A DNA stretch of 21,479 nt. Source: DATLYH01 sp035575035. GTDB taxonomy: Bacteria > Planctomycetota > Planctomycetia > Gemmatales > Gemmataceae. This document shows, one piece after another, positions 15,045 to 21,479 of this stretch. The notes below the pieces were generated by a model. That model saw only the letters and a program-made list of their open reading frames with translations, did not search any database and had not been told where the DNA came from. The position numbers and the translations under genes are program-made. Location of the stretch: assembly GCA_035575035.1 (NCBI GenBank), contig DATLYH010000343.1, positions 1 to 21,479 on the forward strand, read 5' to 3'. Position 1 is the first letter of the stretch; each line of letters begins with the position of its first letter.

Positions 15045-15452
15045 ATGGCACGCACGCCGCAAGACGTTACCGATACCGAACTGGCCATTCTCCAGGTGCT
15101 CTGGGACCGGGGGCCGGCGACCATTCGTCAGATCACCGATGTCCTCTACCCCGGGGGCGGCACCTCCCATTACGCCACCGTCCAGAAGCTGCTCGACCGG
15201 CTCCAGGCCAAGGGCTTCGTCCACCGCGACCGGCGCCCCGCGGCCCACACCTTCACCGCCCTTGTCGGCCGGGATGATCTCATCGGCCGGTGTCTGGAGG
15301 AGGTGGCCGAGAAGCTCTGCGGCGGCTCGCTGACGCCGCTGTTGACCCACCTGGTCCGGGCCCGACGGCTCAGCAGCCGCGAGCGCCAGGAGCTGCGGGC
15401 CCTGATCGAGGAGCTGGACGCCAAACCCCGAACCAAGAGCGACCGACGCTGA
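15045..15452 (+). CDS. BlaI/MecI/CopY-family transcriptional repressor
   Basis: This 135-residue repressor has an N-terminal winged helix over ~8-78. It includes VTDTELAILQVLWDRGP, a recognition-helix region GGTSHYATVQKLLDRLQAKG, and the wing HRDRRPAAHTFTAL. The C-terminal helices (~85-130) are the dimerisation domain and contain the M56-cleavage region in characterised homologues; the Asn-Phe cleavage site of staphylococcal BlaI is not present. A GGAGGCGAGGG ribosome-binding site precedes the ATG. It lies 12 bp upstream of an M56 peptidase gene, the standard regulator/sensor pairing. It is predicted to repress its own operon from the dyads at 14980-14995 and 15012-15030. No beta-lactamase is present, so the regulon is unlikely to be antibiotic resistance as such. 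Confidence 0.93.
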   Translation: MARTPQDVTDTELAILQVLWDRGPATIRQITDVLYPGGGTSHYATVQKLLDRLQAKGFVHRDRRPAAHTFTALVGRDDLIGRCLEEVAEKLCGGSLTPLLTHLVRARRLSSRERQELRALIEELDAKPRTKSDRR

Positions 15453-15464
15453 AAGGGGGCCGCC

Positions 15465-17192
15465 ATGAACACGCTCCTGGAGATCGGCCTGAGCAATGCG
15501 GCCGTGGTCTGTCTCCTGGCCCTGGCGGCGGGCGCCATCGGCCATTACTGCCGTCGGCCGGCCGTCGCTCACGGATTGTGGCTGCTGGTGCTGCTCAAGC
15601 TGATCACGCCGCCGCTGGTGAGCGTCCCGATCGCTTGGCCGGCCGGCCCCGAACCGCCCCCGGCCGTGCCCTCTCCTCCGCCGACTCCTCCCTTGATCGC
15701 GTGGTGGGAAGCGCCGGCCAAGGCGGAGATCGAAGCGCCGGTCGAGGAGCCGGCCGACGCCCTCATCGGCGCCGAGCCGGAGGCGGATTTTCTGGCCGAG
15801 GAAGCACTGGCCGGTGGCCTGCGGACCAACCCCAGCGCCGATCCGCCGCCGGGTTTCCATGTTTCCTGGCAGATGGCGGTCCTGGCACTCTGGCTGGCCG
15901 GCTCGGTTGGCTGGTTCGGCTTAGCGTTGGTCCGCATCCGCCGGTTCCACCAACTGCTTCGCCATGCTCGGCCGGCGCCGCCTACTCTAGCAGCGAAGGC
16001 TGAGGAGCTGGCGGAGCGGCTGGGGTTGGCGTACTGCCCCGGCGTCTGGCTGGTGCCGGGACGGGTGGCGCCGATGCTGTGGGCGATGGGCGGCCGGCCG
16101 CGCCTGCTGCTGCCGACCGGTCTGGTGGAGCGGCTCGACACCGAGCAGTTGGCGACGCTCTTGGCCCATGAGTTGGCCCATCTCCGGCGACGCGACCACT
16201 GGGTGCGGGCGCTGGAAGTAGTGGTGACCGGTCTGTTCTGGTGGCATCCGGTCGTCTGGTGGGCCCGGCGCGAGCTGCGCGAGGCCGAGGAGCAGTGCTG
16301 CGACGCCTGGGTGGTCTGGGCGTTGCCCGACTCGGGCCGCGACTATGCGACGGCCCTGGTCGATACGTTGGACTACCTGTGTGAGGCCCGGGCTGCTGTG
16401 CCGGGGATGGCCAGCGGCATCGGGCAGGTTCACGACCTGAAAAGGAGATTAACCATGATCATGTGTGGGACGACGCCCCGTTCGCTGACATGGGGCGGCT
16501 GCCTGGGGCTGGCGGTGCTGGGCCTGGTGTTCTTGCCGGTGCTCCCCACCTGGGCCCAGACCAAAGAGACCCAGGAGAAAGTTGAGCAACGCCCGCAAAC
16601 CGAACAGGCCGCGCGCGAGGCCAAGGAGGAGTTCCGCAAGGCCGTTATCGAGGACAAGGAACGGGCCGAGCAGGTCGATAAGGCCCGCGCCCAGGTGAAG
16701 GAGATTGCCGAGAACATCGAGAAGATGCGGCGGCAGCTGCAAGAGGCCGAGGCCCAGCTCCGCAAGGCACAGGAGCGGCTGGCCGCACTGGAGGGGAAAC
16801 GCGGCGAGCCCGGCAAGAGGGTCGAACGGCGGATGGTGGTCATTACCATCAAGGAGCCTGACGGTAGAACACGCACCATCGAGCTGCCGGACGGGGCCGA
16901 CGTGATCCGACGAATCGAGACCCTGGTGCCGAGGCGGGCCGAGGTCGAGGTGAAGCCGCCGGTGCTGCCTCGTCCGCCGTTGGGCGAAGGAGCCGGGCCG
17001 GGCTTCGGTCGTGGCTTCGGCGGGGCGTTTGGCGGGCCGCCGGACGCCCGGCTGCGTGAGTTGGAGAGGAAGATCGACGAACTGCTCAAGGAAGTGGAAT
17101 CGCTTCGCCGGGAGATGCGGCCGCCGCGGCCTGGCAGCGGCGCTCCAAGCCCGGAGCGTCCGCGACGGGATAAGTCAGAACCCGGAGCGTGA
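15465..17192 (+). CDS. BlaR1-like M56 membrane metallopeptidase with coiled-coil C-terminus
   Basis: This 575-residue integral membrane zinc protease is predicted to sense an external signal and cleave the BlaI-type repressor. Membrane segments are likely at ~8-27, 36-56, 136-157, 246-266 and 340-363. The zinc site is H235-E236-L-A-H239 (AHELAHLRRRDHW), and EAEEQCCD about 40 residues later should supply the third ligand. In place of BlaR1's penicillin-binding sensor, the C-terminal part after the last membrane segment is a long charged coiled coil (~367-445), a basic/acidic link, a Gly/Phe-rich stretch and a second short coil (~528-555). The sensed ligand is therefore probably not a beta-lactam. 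AAAGGGGG precedes the ATG. Codons 326-331 form a consensus ribosome-binding site plus ATG inside the gene. It converges with the zinc-ribbon gene, 56 bp apart. Confidence 0.9.
   Translation: MNTLLEIGLSNAAVVCLLALAAGAIGHYCRRPAVAHGLWLLVLLKLITPPLVSVPIAWPAGPEPPPAVPSPPPTPPLIAWWEAPAKAEIEAPVEEPADALIGAEPEADFLAEEALAGGLRTNPSADPPPGFHVSWQMAVLALWLAGSVGWFGLALVRIRRFHQLLRHARPAPPTLAAKAEELAERLGLAYCPGVWLVPGRVAPMLWAMGGRPRLLLPTGLVERLDTEQLATLLAHELAHLRRRDHWVRALEVVVTGLFWWHPVVWWARRELREAEEQCCDAWVVWALPDSGRDYATALVDTLDYLCEARAAVPGMASGIGQVHDLKRRLTMIMCGTTPRSLTWGGCLGLAVLGLVFLPVLPTWAQTKETQEKVEQRPQTEQAAREAKEEFRKAVIEDKERAEQVDKARAQVKEIAENIEKMRRQLQEAEAQLRKAQERLAALEGKRGEPGKRVERRMVVITIKEPDGRTRTIELPDGADVIRRIETLVPRRAEVEVKPPVLPRPPLGEGAGPGFGRGFGGAFGGPPDARLRELERKIDELLKEVESLRREMRPPRPGSGAPSPERPRRDKSEPGA
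16440..16457 (+). promoter_or_regulatory. Internal ribosome-binding site and in-frame start within the M56 gene
   Basis: AAAAGGAG (16440-16447) lies 7 nt before an in-frame ATG (16455-16457, Met331). Initiation here would give a 245-residue product: one hydrophobic segment ending PTWAQ, which reads like a signal peptide or anchor, followed by the coiled-coil domain without the protease. The site is spelled by codons AAA-AGG-AGA-TTA, unusual in this GC-rich gene. The encoded KRRLT stretch may itself be conserved in this family, so the match could be coincidental. Confidence 0.4.
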
Positions 17193-17248
17193 GCACCGGG
17201 ATAAGCTCAGTCATCGGTTGGCGCGGGTTCAAGATTGCCTCACCGTGC

Positions 17249-17809
17249 TCAGAGTGCTCCCGCTTTCAGGAGCAGGAGCACGAGGGAGGTCACAATGGTG
17301 ACGATCAGCACGGCAGGGATGACGACAAAAAGGATGGCCGGAACCAGGTTCGAGCGGCCGGTCTTGCCGTTGTAGGCGTAGCCGCAGTTGGGGCAGCGGA
17401 CGTGGTGGAGCAGGGCCGGCCCATAGAAGCTGCCCCAGAAGGTGAACACGACGCGGCGGGCGCCGGTGGCTCCGCAGCGCGGACAGGGCAGGTACTGGGA
17501 CCGGTAAAACTCGCGCTCGTCCTCGTCCTCTGCCGCCTCGAGCCAGGTCTTGCAGTGGCGGCATTTGCGGGCGCTGAGGGCAATGGGCCGGCCGCACGCG
17601 GGGCAGGAGCGGGTCAGGGAGGCGGCCGGCGGCGCGCTGGTGACGGTGGCCGGCGGCACAGGTCCCGCCGTGTTGGCGGTCTCGGCTGCGCTATCGGGAG
17701 GCACGGCCACCAGCATCCGGCAGCGCGGGCACCGGACCTGCTGTCCTATGGCCGCGCGGCCGACTTGCAGCGCCGCCCGGCAAGCGGGACAGGTCATCGT
17801 GGCAGCCAT
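17249..17809 (-). CDS. Zinc-ribbon protein with C-terminal membrane anchor
   Basis: This ~186-residue protein of unknown function has three Cys-based zinc ribbons. The first is TCPACRAAL...RCPRC (~6-36), like the MJ0042-type ribbons common in planctomycetes. The second is CPACGRPIALSARKCRHC (~69-86). The third is PCPRCG...CPNCGYAYNGKTG (~107-150). A strongly hydrophobic stretch from LVPAILF to LVLLLL (~155-182) is a single C-terminal membrane segment, so the ribbons probably face the cytoplasm as in tail-anchored proteins. A low-complexity Ala/Pro linker joins ribbons 1 and 2. The ATG at 17809 is chosen because the first ribbon begins at once; the frame continues 45 codons upstream without protein-like content and the ribosome-binding site is weak, so the start is uncertain. 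No partner is evident. Confidence 0.72.
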   Translation of the reverse strand: MAATMTCPACRAALQVGRAAIGQQVRCPRCRMLVAVPPDSAAETANTAGPVPPATVTSAPPAASLTRSCPACGRPIALSARKCRHCKTWLEAAEDEDEREFYRSQYLPCPRCGATGARRVVFTFWGSFYGPALLHHVRCPNCGYAYNGKTGRSNLVPAILFVVIPAVLIVTIVTSLVLLLLKAGAL

Positions 17810-18009
17810 TCGCGGGTCTTTTCGAACGATGCGAGTCTGCCCGGCCGGCCGCCAGAACAGGGCCGTACCCGGGGTCAGCAGCATGGTAGTCCCGCAGGCC
17901 CAAGACGGCAAGAAGAATCGGCAACGGCCGCGCAGCCCGATCACTCCCGAAGACCTGCCGCGTTGCGGGGCTCATCGTTCCGGACGCGGGGATTTCGGCG
18001 GCCAAAGAT

Positions 18010-18038
18010 TTGACAGGGAGCGGCCGAGATGATACGAC
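18010..18038 (+). promoter_or_regulatory. Probable promoter of the MFS transporter gene
   Basis: TTGACA (18010-18015) is a perfect -35 hexamer. Seventeen bases later TACGAC (18033-18038) is a weak -10, improved by an upstream TG in extended -10 position (TGA-TACGAC). This would give a ~120-nt leader to the ATG at 18164. Confidence 0.42.
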
Positions 18039-18093
18039 ATCCCCCATCAGGGGTCGGAAGAACCTGTCCGTCAAGCGGTTAGCTAGAGCCGCC

Positions 18094-18129
18094 TCGGCGC
18101 CGGCCGCTCAACCCGTCGGCGCCGGCCGC
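18094..18129. repeat. Two-copy GC-rich repeat in the MFS leader
   Basis: TCGGCGCCGGCCGC occurs at 18094-18107 and 18116-18129, a 22-bp period. It resembles the second half of the hairpin unit at the left edge of the window (GACGCCGGCCGCTC), and may be a degenerate relative or an independent GC palindrome. Confidence 0.5.
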
Positions 18130-18163
18130 CACCCCGCGGGCCGTCTTCGGGAGACGTCGCTGC

Positions 18164-19942
18164 ATGAACAATTCCAATGATAAGGTGCTGTTCTGGGCCA
18201 GCTTCCTTACCTTGATCGCCGCCGGTATGGGCTTCTCCATCCGCGGCGACATCCTGAACCAATGGGGCCGGGACTTCGGCTTCACCCAGACCGAGTTGGG
18301 CGAGATCACGGGCATGGGGCTGATGGGGTTCGGGCTGACCATCATTTTCTTCAGCTTCTTCGCCGACGTGGTCGGCTATGGCAAGCTGATGGTCATCGCC
18401 TTTTTGCTGCACGCCGCCTCGATGATCATCACCCTGGCAGCTCCCTTGTCCTTCCAGCAATTCGGCAAGGGCGGGGCTTACTGGTCGCTCTACATCGGGC
18501 AGTTCTGCTTCTCGCTGGCCAACGGTACGTGTGAGGCGGTCATCAACCCCCTGACCGCCACCCTCTTTCCCCGGAACCGGACGCACTGGTTGAACATCCT
18601 GCATGCCGGCTGGCCCGGCGGCCTGGTGCTGGGCGCGCTGGTCAACCTGCTGTTGAACCAGATCCCCGGCGGCGTCGGCTGGACGGTGCGGTGGGGCATT
18701 ATCCTGGCTCCGATTGTGCTCTATGGCCTGATGATGCTCGGCCGGCGGTTCCCGACGTCCGAGGCCAAGGAGCACGGGGTCGGCCTGCGCGAGATGATGG
18801 GGCAGCTGGGGCTGCTGGGAACGGCGGTCGCCGTTATCCTCGTCGGCCTCTGGTTCAGCAAGGACATCTTCCCCAGCTTCTTCGGCCTGCCCGGCTGGGT
18901 GGGGTGGATAGCGGCCCTGGCCTTGTGGCTGGGGTTCGGCTGGGCCACCGAGTTCACCCTCGGGCACTGGATGCTCGCCTTCCTCCTCCTGCTCCACGCC
19001 ATGATCGGTTACGTTGAGCTGGGGACCGACAACTGGATTCAGGACATTACCAAGGCAGTCTTGCCGGACCCCAATGTCTCGCTGATGGCCTTCATCTGGA
19101 CCAATGTTTTGATGTTCACTCTGCGCTTCTTCGCCGGGCCGATCGTGCATCAGATCTCGCCGATCGGCCTGTTGTTTGTGAGCGCCGTCCTGGGAACGAC
19201 CGGGTTACTGTTGCTGGGGATGCCGGCGACGAACACGACCTGGCTGTGGATGGGCGCGGTGACCGTCTACGGCATCGGCAAGACCTTCTATTGGCCGACG
19301 ATGCTCGGGGTGATCTCGGAGCGGTTCCCCCGGGGCGGGGCACTGGCCCTCGGCTTCTGCGGCGGCGTGGGCATGCTGTCCGCGGGCATCCTGGGCGGAC
19401 CAGTCATCGGCTACAAGCAGGACTACGCTGCCACGACCGACCTGAGGCAGAAGGCCCCCGCGACCTATGACCGCTACAAGACCGATACCTCCCAGATCCC
19501 GCCCCTGCCGTTCCTGCCCCCGATCGCCGGTCTGGACAACGGCAAGGTCGGCGTGCTGAACGATTACATGGCCATCCGGGAAAAGGAGCAGCAAGGCTCG
19601 CTCAGCGAGGAGCAGGCGAAGCTCCAGCTGCAGAAGGATCTGGAGCTGCTGACGCGGGAAGGGCGCAAGTCCGAGGAGCTGGAAAAGCGTCTGCAATGGT
19701 GGGAGACCGAGGGGCAGCCACACGCGGTGACGGATTACCCGAAGGTCAACGAGGCCCGCCTCCACGGCGGCAAGACCGCCCTCACCTGGACCGCCGCTGT
19801 CCCTGCAGCCATGGCGGTGGGCTACCTGCTGTTGATCATCTACTTCCGACTGATAGGCGGCTACAAGGCCGAAGTGCTGGTCGGCCACGCGGCCGAAGAT
19901 GAGAAGTTCACCGGCGGCACCGAAGGCCCCGGCGAAGGATGA
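18164..19942 (+). CDS. Major facilitator superfamily transporter with large soluble insert
   Basis: This 592-residue protein has about 12 hydrophobic helices in the MFS pattern. It includes N-terminal RGDILNQWGRDFGFTQTELG between helices 1 and 2, and the helix 2-3 loop ADVVGYGKL in the position of the family's signature loop. The N-terminal ~415 residues carry 11 helices. A hydrophilic, charged insert (~420-533) with a predicted helical, Glu/Lys-rich middle (REKEQQGSLSEEQAKLQLQK) separates these from the last helix (ALTWTAAVPAAMAVGYLLLI). That arrangement is unusual for MFS proteins and makes it longer than the normal 400-450. The substrate is unknown; the convergent GH5-like enzyme gene makes a sugar possible but unproven. 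GGGAGA precedes the ATG by about 10 nt. The gene is probably monocistronic, ending before a strong hairpin. Confidence 0.85.
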   Translation: MNNSNDKVLFWASFLTLIAAGMGFSIRGDILNQWGRDFGFTQTELGEITGMGLMGFGLTIIFFSFFADVVGYGKLMVIAFLLHAASMIITLAAPLSFQQFGKGGAYWSLYIGQFCFSLANGTCEAVINPLTATLFPRNRTHWLNILHAGWPGGLVLGALVNLLLNQIPGGVGWTVRWGIILAPIVLYGLMMLGRRFPTSEAKEHGVGLREMMGQLGLLGTAVAVILVGLWFSKDIFPSFFGLPGWVGWIAALALWLGFGWATEFTLGHWMLAFLLLLHAMIGYVELGTDNWIQDITKAVLPDPNVSLMAFIWTNVLMFTLRFFAGPIVHQISPIGLLFVSAVLGTTGLLLLGMPATNTTWLWMGAVTVYGIGKTFYWPTMLGVISERFPRGGALALGFCGGVGMLSAGILGGPVIGYKQDYAATTDLRQKAPATYDRYKTDTSQIPPLPFLPPIAGLDNGKVGVLNDYMAIREKEQQGSLSEEQAKLQLQKDLELLTREGRKSEELEKRLQWWETEGQPHAVTDYPKVNEARLHGGKTALTWTAAVPAAMAVGYLLLIIYFRLIGGYKAEVLVGHAAEDEKFTGGTEGPGEG

Positions 19943-20104
19943 GCCGCACGCAGGTTTCGCCGTCCTGATCCTTCTTGTCGTGGTGGGCCGGGCATCCCGG
20001 GAAATCCTGGTGGCGGTCTGCACCTGCCGGCCGGGGCTTGGGCGTGTTCCCAAAAGTCCGCCGCCGCCTGCCGGTGATTGCTGGACATTTCGCCGGTGAG
20101 CCGG

Positions 20105-20152
20105 CCGGTGTGGCGCCGGCCCGGCAGCCGGCACCACACCGGTTCTTCGTTT
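20105..20152. terminator. Strong bidirectional hairpin terminator between convergent genes
   Basis: CCGGTGTGG and CCACACCGG (20105-20113 and 20134-20142) enclose GCCGGC/GCCGGC around a 6-nt loop, giving 15 paired positions with one C/A mismatch. TTCTTCGTTT follows on the plus strand. It sits between the rightward MFS gene and the leftward glycosidase gene, whose stop overlaps its right edge, so it likely serves as terminator for the MFS transcript and possibly for both. Confidence 0.7.
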
Positions 20153-21254
20153 ATCGCTCCATCTCCTTTGCTTTCTTCTGAAACAACTCCAGCCAGCCCA
20201 GCGTCACCCTATCCGGGATCGTCTTGGACCGGCGCAACTCTTCCGGTGGCTTGCCCCAATAGAAGCCGATCCAGCCGGCGGCGTGCTTCCTCGACCGCTC
20301 CAGGAAGTCCTCAAGCTCCGGGAGCGAACAGGCGAGAGGGAAGATCTCCTCGATCACCACTGGCTTGCCGACCGCAAAACCAGCCAGCGTGTCCAGGGCC
20401 TCGTTGATCTTCCCCTTCTTGGGGTACAGGTGGACGCTGAGGAAGTCGAGGTCATCCGCCACCTTCGCCGGCACGAAGCCGGAGGTCAGGCCGGGGCGGT
20501 CCAAGCTCCAGTCCACCAGCCCCACCGTGATCAGGTGGCGCTTGTCCTTCTCCCGGATGGCGGCGACCAGATGGCGAATCCATTGCCGGGCAATGTCAGG
20601 CCGGGGTCGATCGGCCTGATCCAGGGTAATGAACTGGACGAAGTGCTTGCCGGCGAAGGGAGGTCCCAGCCAGTCGCCGTCTGGACGCTTCCCCACGGGC
20701 ACCACCGGCTCGTTCATCAGGTCGTAGCAGAAGAGGGCAGGACTGGCGGCGCAGCGGCCCGCCACCGCCTGCCAGAAGCGGGCCTGCACCGCCCAGCGGT
20801 CCTTCTCGGCGAGCTTGTCGTACCAGGCGGGCACGTCCCGTTTGTGGTAACAGCCCAAGCCGGTCAGGTCGAGGTACAGCCGCAACCGCTCGGCCAGCTC
20901 CAGCAACTTGCCGAGGCGGTCCAGAGCCTTCGCGTTCGCTTGGTCCGGTCCGTCCATGAACTTGCCCAGTTGCAGGTGGACCCGCACCACATTGGCCCCC
21001 AGCTGCTTCATCTGGCCGAAGTGCGCCTCGACGGTGGGCCACTCGTCTTCCCAGTAATCTTCGATCAGACGCCCCTTGTCATCCCGGTCATAGTTGAAGC
21101 CCCAGGGGACGAACGGCCGACCGGACGGCTCCAGAACAAAGCCCTTCTTGTCCTTGGAGACGGCGACCCATGGCATCTCATCGGCCCGTGTGGCAGCAGA
21201 CGAGCAAGCCAAAAGCAGACCAAGGAGGAAAGAGATCCACCTGTTTTCGGTCAT
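20151..21254 (-). CDS. Secreted GH5-like glycoside hydrolase
   Basis: This 367-residue protein resembles clan GH-A (beta/alpha)8 enzymes of the cellulase/mannanase GH5 type. The acid/base is E182 in YDLMNEP, and the nucleophile is E302 or E303 in KPVVIEEIFP at the end of strand 7. Early features are WGFNYD (51-56), the GANVVRVHLQ strand (86-95) and SVHLYP (273-278). The first ~24 residues are a signal sequence. They could be cut after ATRA by signal peptidase I, or lipidated at C17 (LLAC), so it is periplasmic, secreted or a lipoprotein. The start at 21254 is preceded by AAGGGAGGAC at ideal spacing; a further 30 codons upstream are open but not protein-like. The substrate is probably a beta-linked glycan. 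The upstream 225 bp end in hairpin repeats. Confidence 0.83.
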   Translation of the reverse strand: MTENRWISFLLGLLLACSSAATRADEMPWVAVSKDKKGFVLEPSGRPFVPWGFNYDRDDKGRLIEDYWEDEWPTVEAHFGQMKQLGANVVRVHLQLGKFMDGPDQANAKALDRLGKLLELAERLRLYLDLTGLGCYHKRDVPAWYDKLAEKDRWAVQARFWQAVAGRCAASPALFCYDLMNEPVVPVGKRPDGDWLGPPFAGKHFVQFITLDQADRPRPDIARQWIRHLVAAIREKDKRHLITVGLVDWSLDRPGLTSGFVPAKVADDLDFLSVHLYPKKGKINEALDTLAGFAVGKPVVIEEIFPLACSLPELEDFLERSRKHAAGWIGFYWGKPPEELRRSKTIPDRVTLGWLELFQKKAKEMER

Positions 21255-21437
21255 CGCGTCCTCCCTTACGTTGATGCAGCAGCCAGGGAGTATTCCACCA
21301 AGCGTGATTTTGCCCGGAGGTGTAGCCCAATTCGAGAGAATCACCCCCAGCGTTAGATGTAGCCGAATACGCCCCCATCCGGAAGGGCTGCTCCCGAATT
21401 CGGGATAACGCCAGGCCCGCTGCCCGCTCCGTGAAGA

Positions 21438-21479
21438 CCGGCCCGGCGAGCGGCCGGTGTCAGCCGGCCCGGCGAGCGG
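21438..21479. repeat. GC hairpin repeat, inverted relative to the left-edge array
   Basis: CCGGCCCGGCGAGCGG occurs at 21438-21453 and 21464-21479, a 26-bp period, with GCCGGTGTCAGCCGGC-like palindromic sequence between. On the minus strand it reads GGCCGGCTGACACCGGCC followed by GCTCGCC, a close match to the units at 119 and 201. It is cut by the window edge and probably continues. Confidence 0.8.

Larger units (their letters stand above)
17810..18163. other. Divergent intergenic region upstream of the MFS gene
   Basis: This 354 bp region lies between the leftward zinc-ribbon gene and the rightward transporter gene. It contains a probable rightward promoter (18010-18038) and a GC-rich two-copy repeat (18094-18129). 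I see no coding sequence in it. Confidence 0.55.

Noticed and set aside
15045..17192. Beta-lactam resistance regulon
   Set aside because: BlaI/M56 similarity alone is not enough: there is no beta-lactamase nearby and the M56 protein lacks a penicillin-binding sensor domain.

Overview
The window is high-GC bacterial chromosome, most likely from a planctomycete of the Gemmata/Gemmataceae type. The pointers are a TolC-like outer-membrane lipoprotein with a Cys-rich N-terminus, a BlaI repressor paired with an M56 membrane peptidase and no beta-lactamase nearby, a YVTN-propeller/phosphoesterase fusion, a very large multi-PAS hybrid kinase, and abundant GC-rich hairpin repeats. This assignment is inference from gene style; there is no rRNA or other marker here. 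No tRNA, rRNA, CRISPR array or transposase gene was seen.

Layout, left to right. A tandem array of about eight 37-45 bp hairpin units (5-303) lies downstream of a leftward TolC-family lipoprotein gene (358-2397). A leftward stress cluster follows: a stand-alone receiver protein (2773-3264) and two Hsp20 small heat-shock proteins (3377-3778, 3811-4263). A 531 bp divergent region separates these from a rightward hybrid histidine kinase (4795-8991) with 4 PAS, GAF, HisKA, HATPase, 2 receivers and HPt. The kinase carries an in-frame 64-codon repeat-element insertion in its ATPase domain, and a second copy of the same element supplies its C-terminus and stop codon. An iron-type alcohol dehydrogenase (9151-10356) and a secreted beta-propeller/phosphoesterase (10532-13138) follow on the same strand.

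A leftward DarT/DarG toxin-antitoxin pair (14831-13160), visibly richer in A+T than its surroundings, is a phage-defence module that acts by reversible ADP-ribosylation of DNA. Divergent to it is a BlaI-type repressor and M56 peptidase operon (15045-17192) with a good promoter and two dyads likely to be autoregulatory operators. The rest is a zinc-ribbon membrane protein (17249-17809, leftward), an MFS transporter with a large soluble insert (18164-19942), a strong hairpin terminator between convergent genes (20105-20152), and a secreted GH5-like glycoside hydrolase (20151-21254, leftward). The window ends in more of the same GC hairpin repeat, in inverted orientation relative to the left array.

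The most unusual feature is the family of non-coding repeat elements. One is a 160-190 bp element with long G-rich/C-rich inverted ends built on a GGGGTCA heptamer and able to form G-quadruplexes. The other is the CCGGCCGGCGGACGCCGGCC hairpin unit, which occurs as an array at the left edge, singly inside one copy of the longer element, and reversed at the right edge. The known biological system with the clearest function is DarTG.
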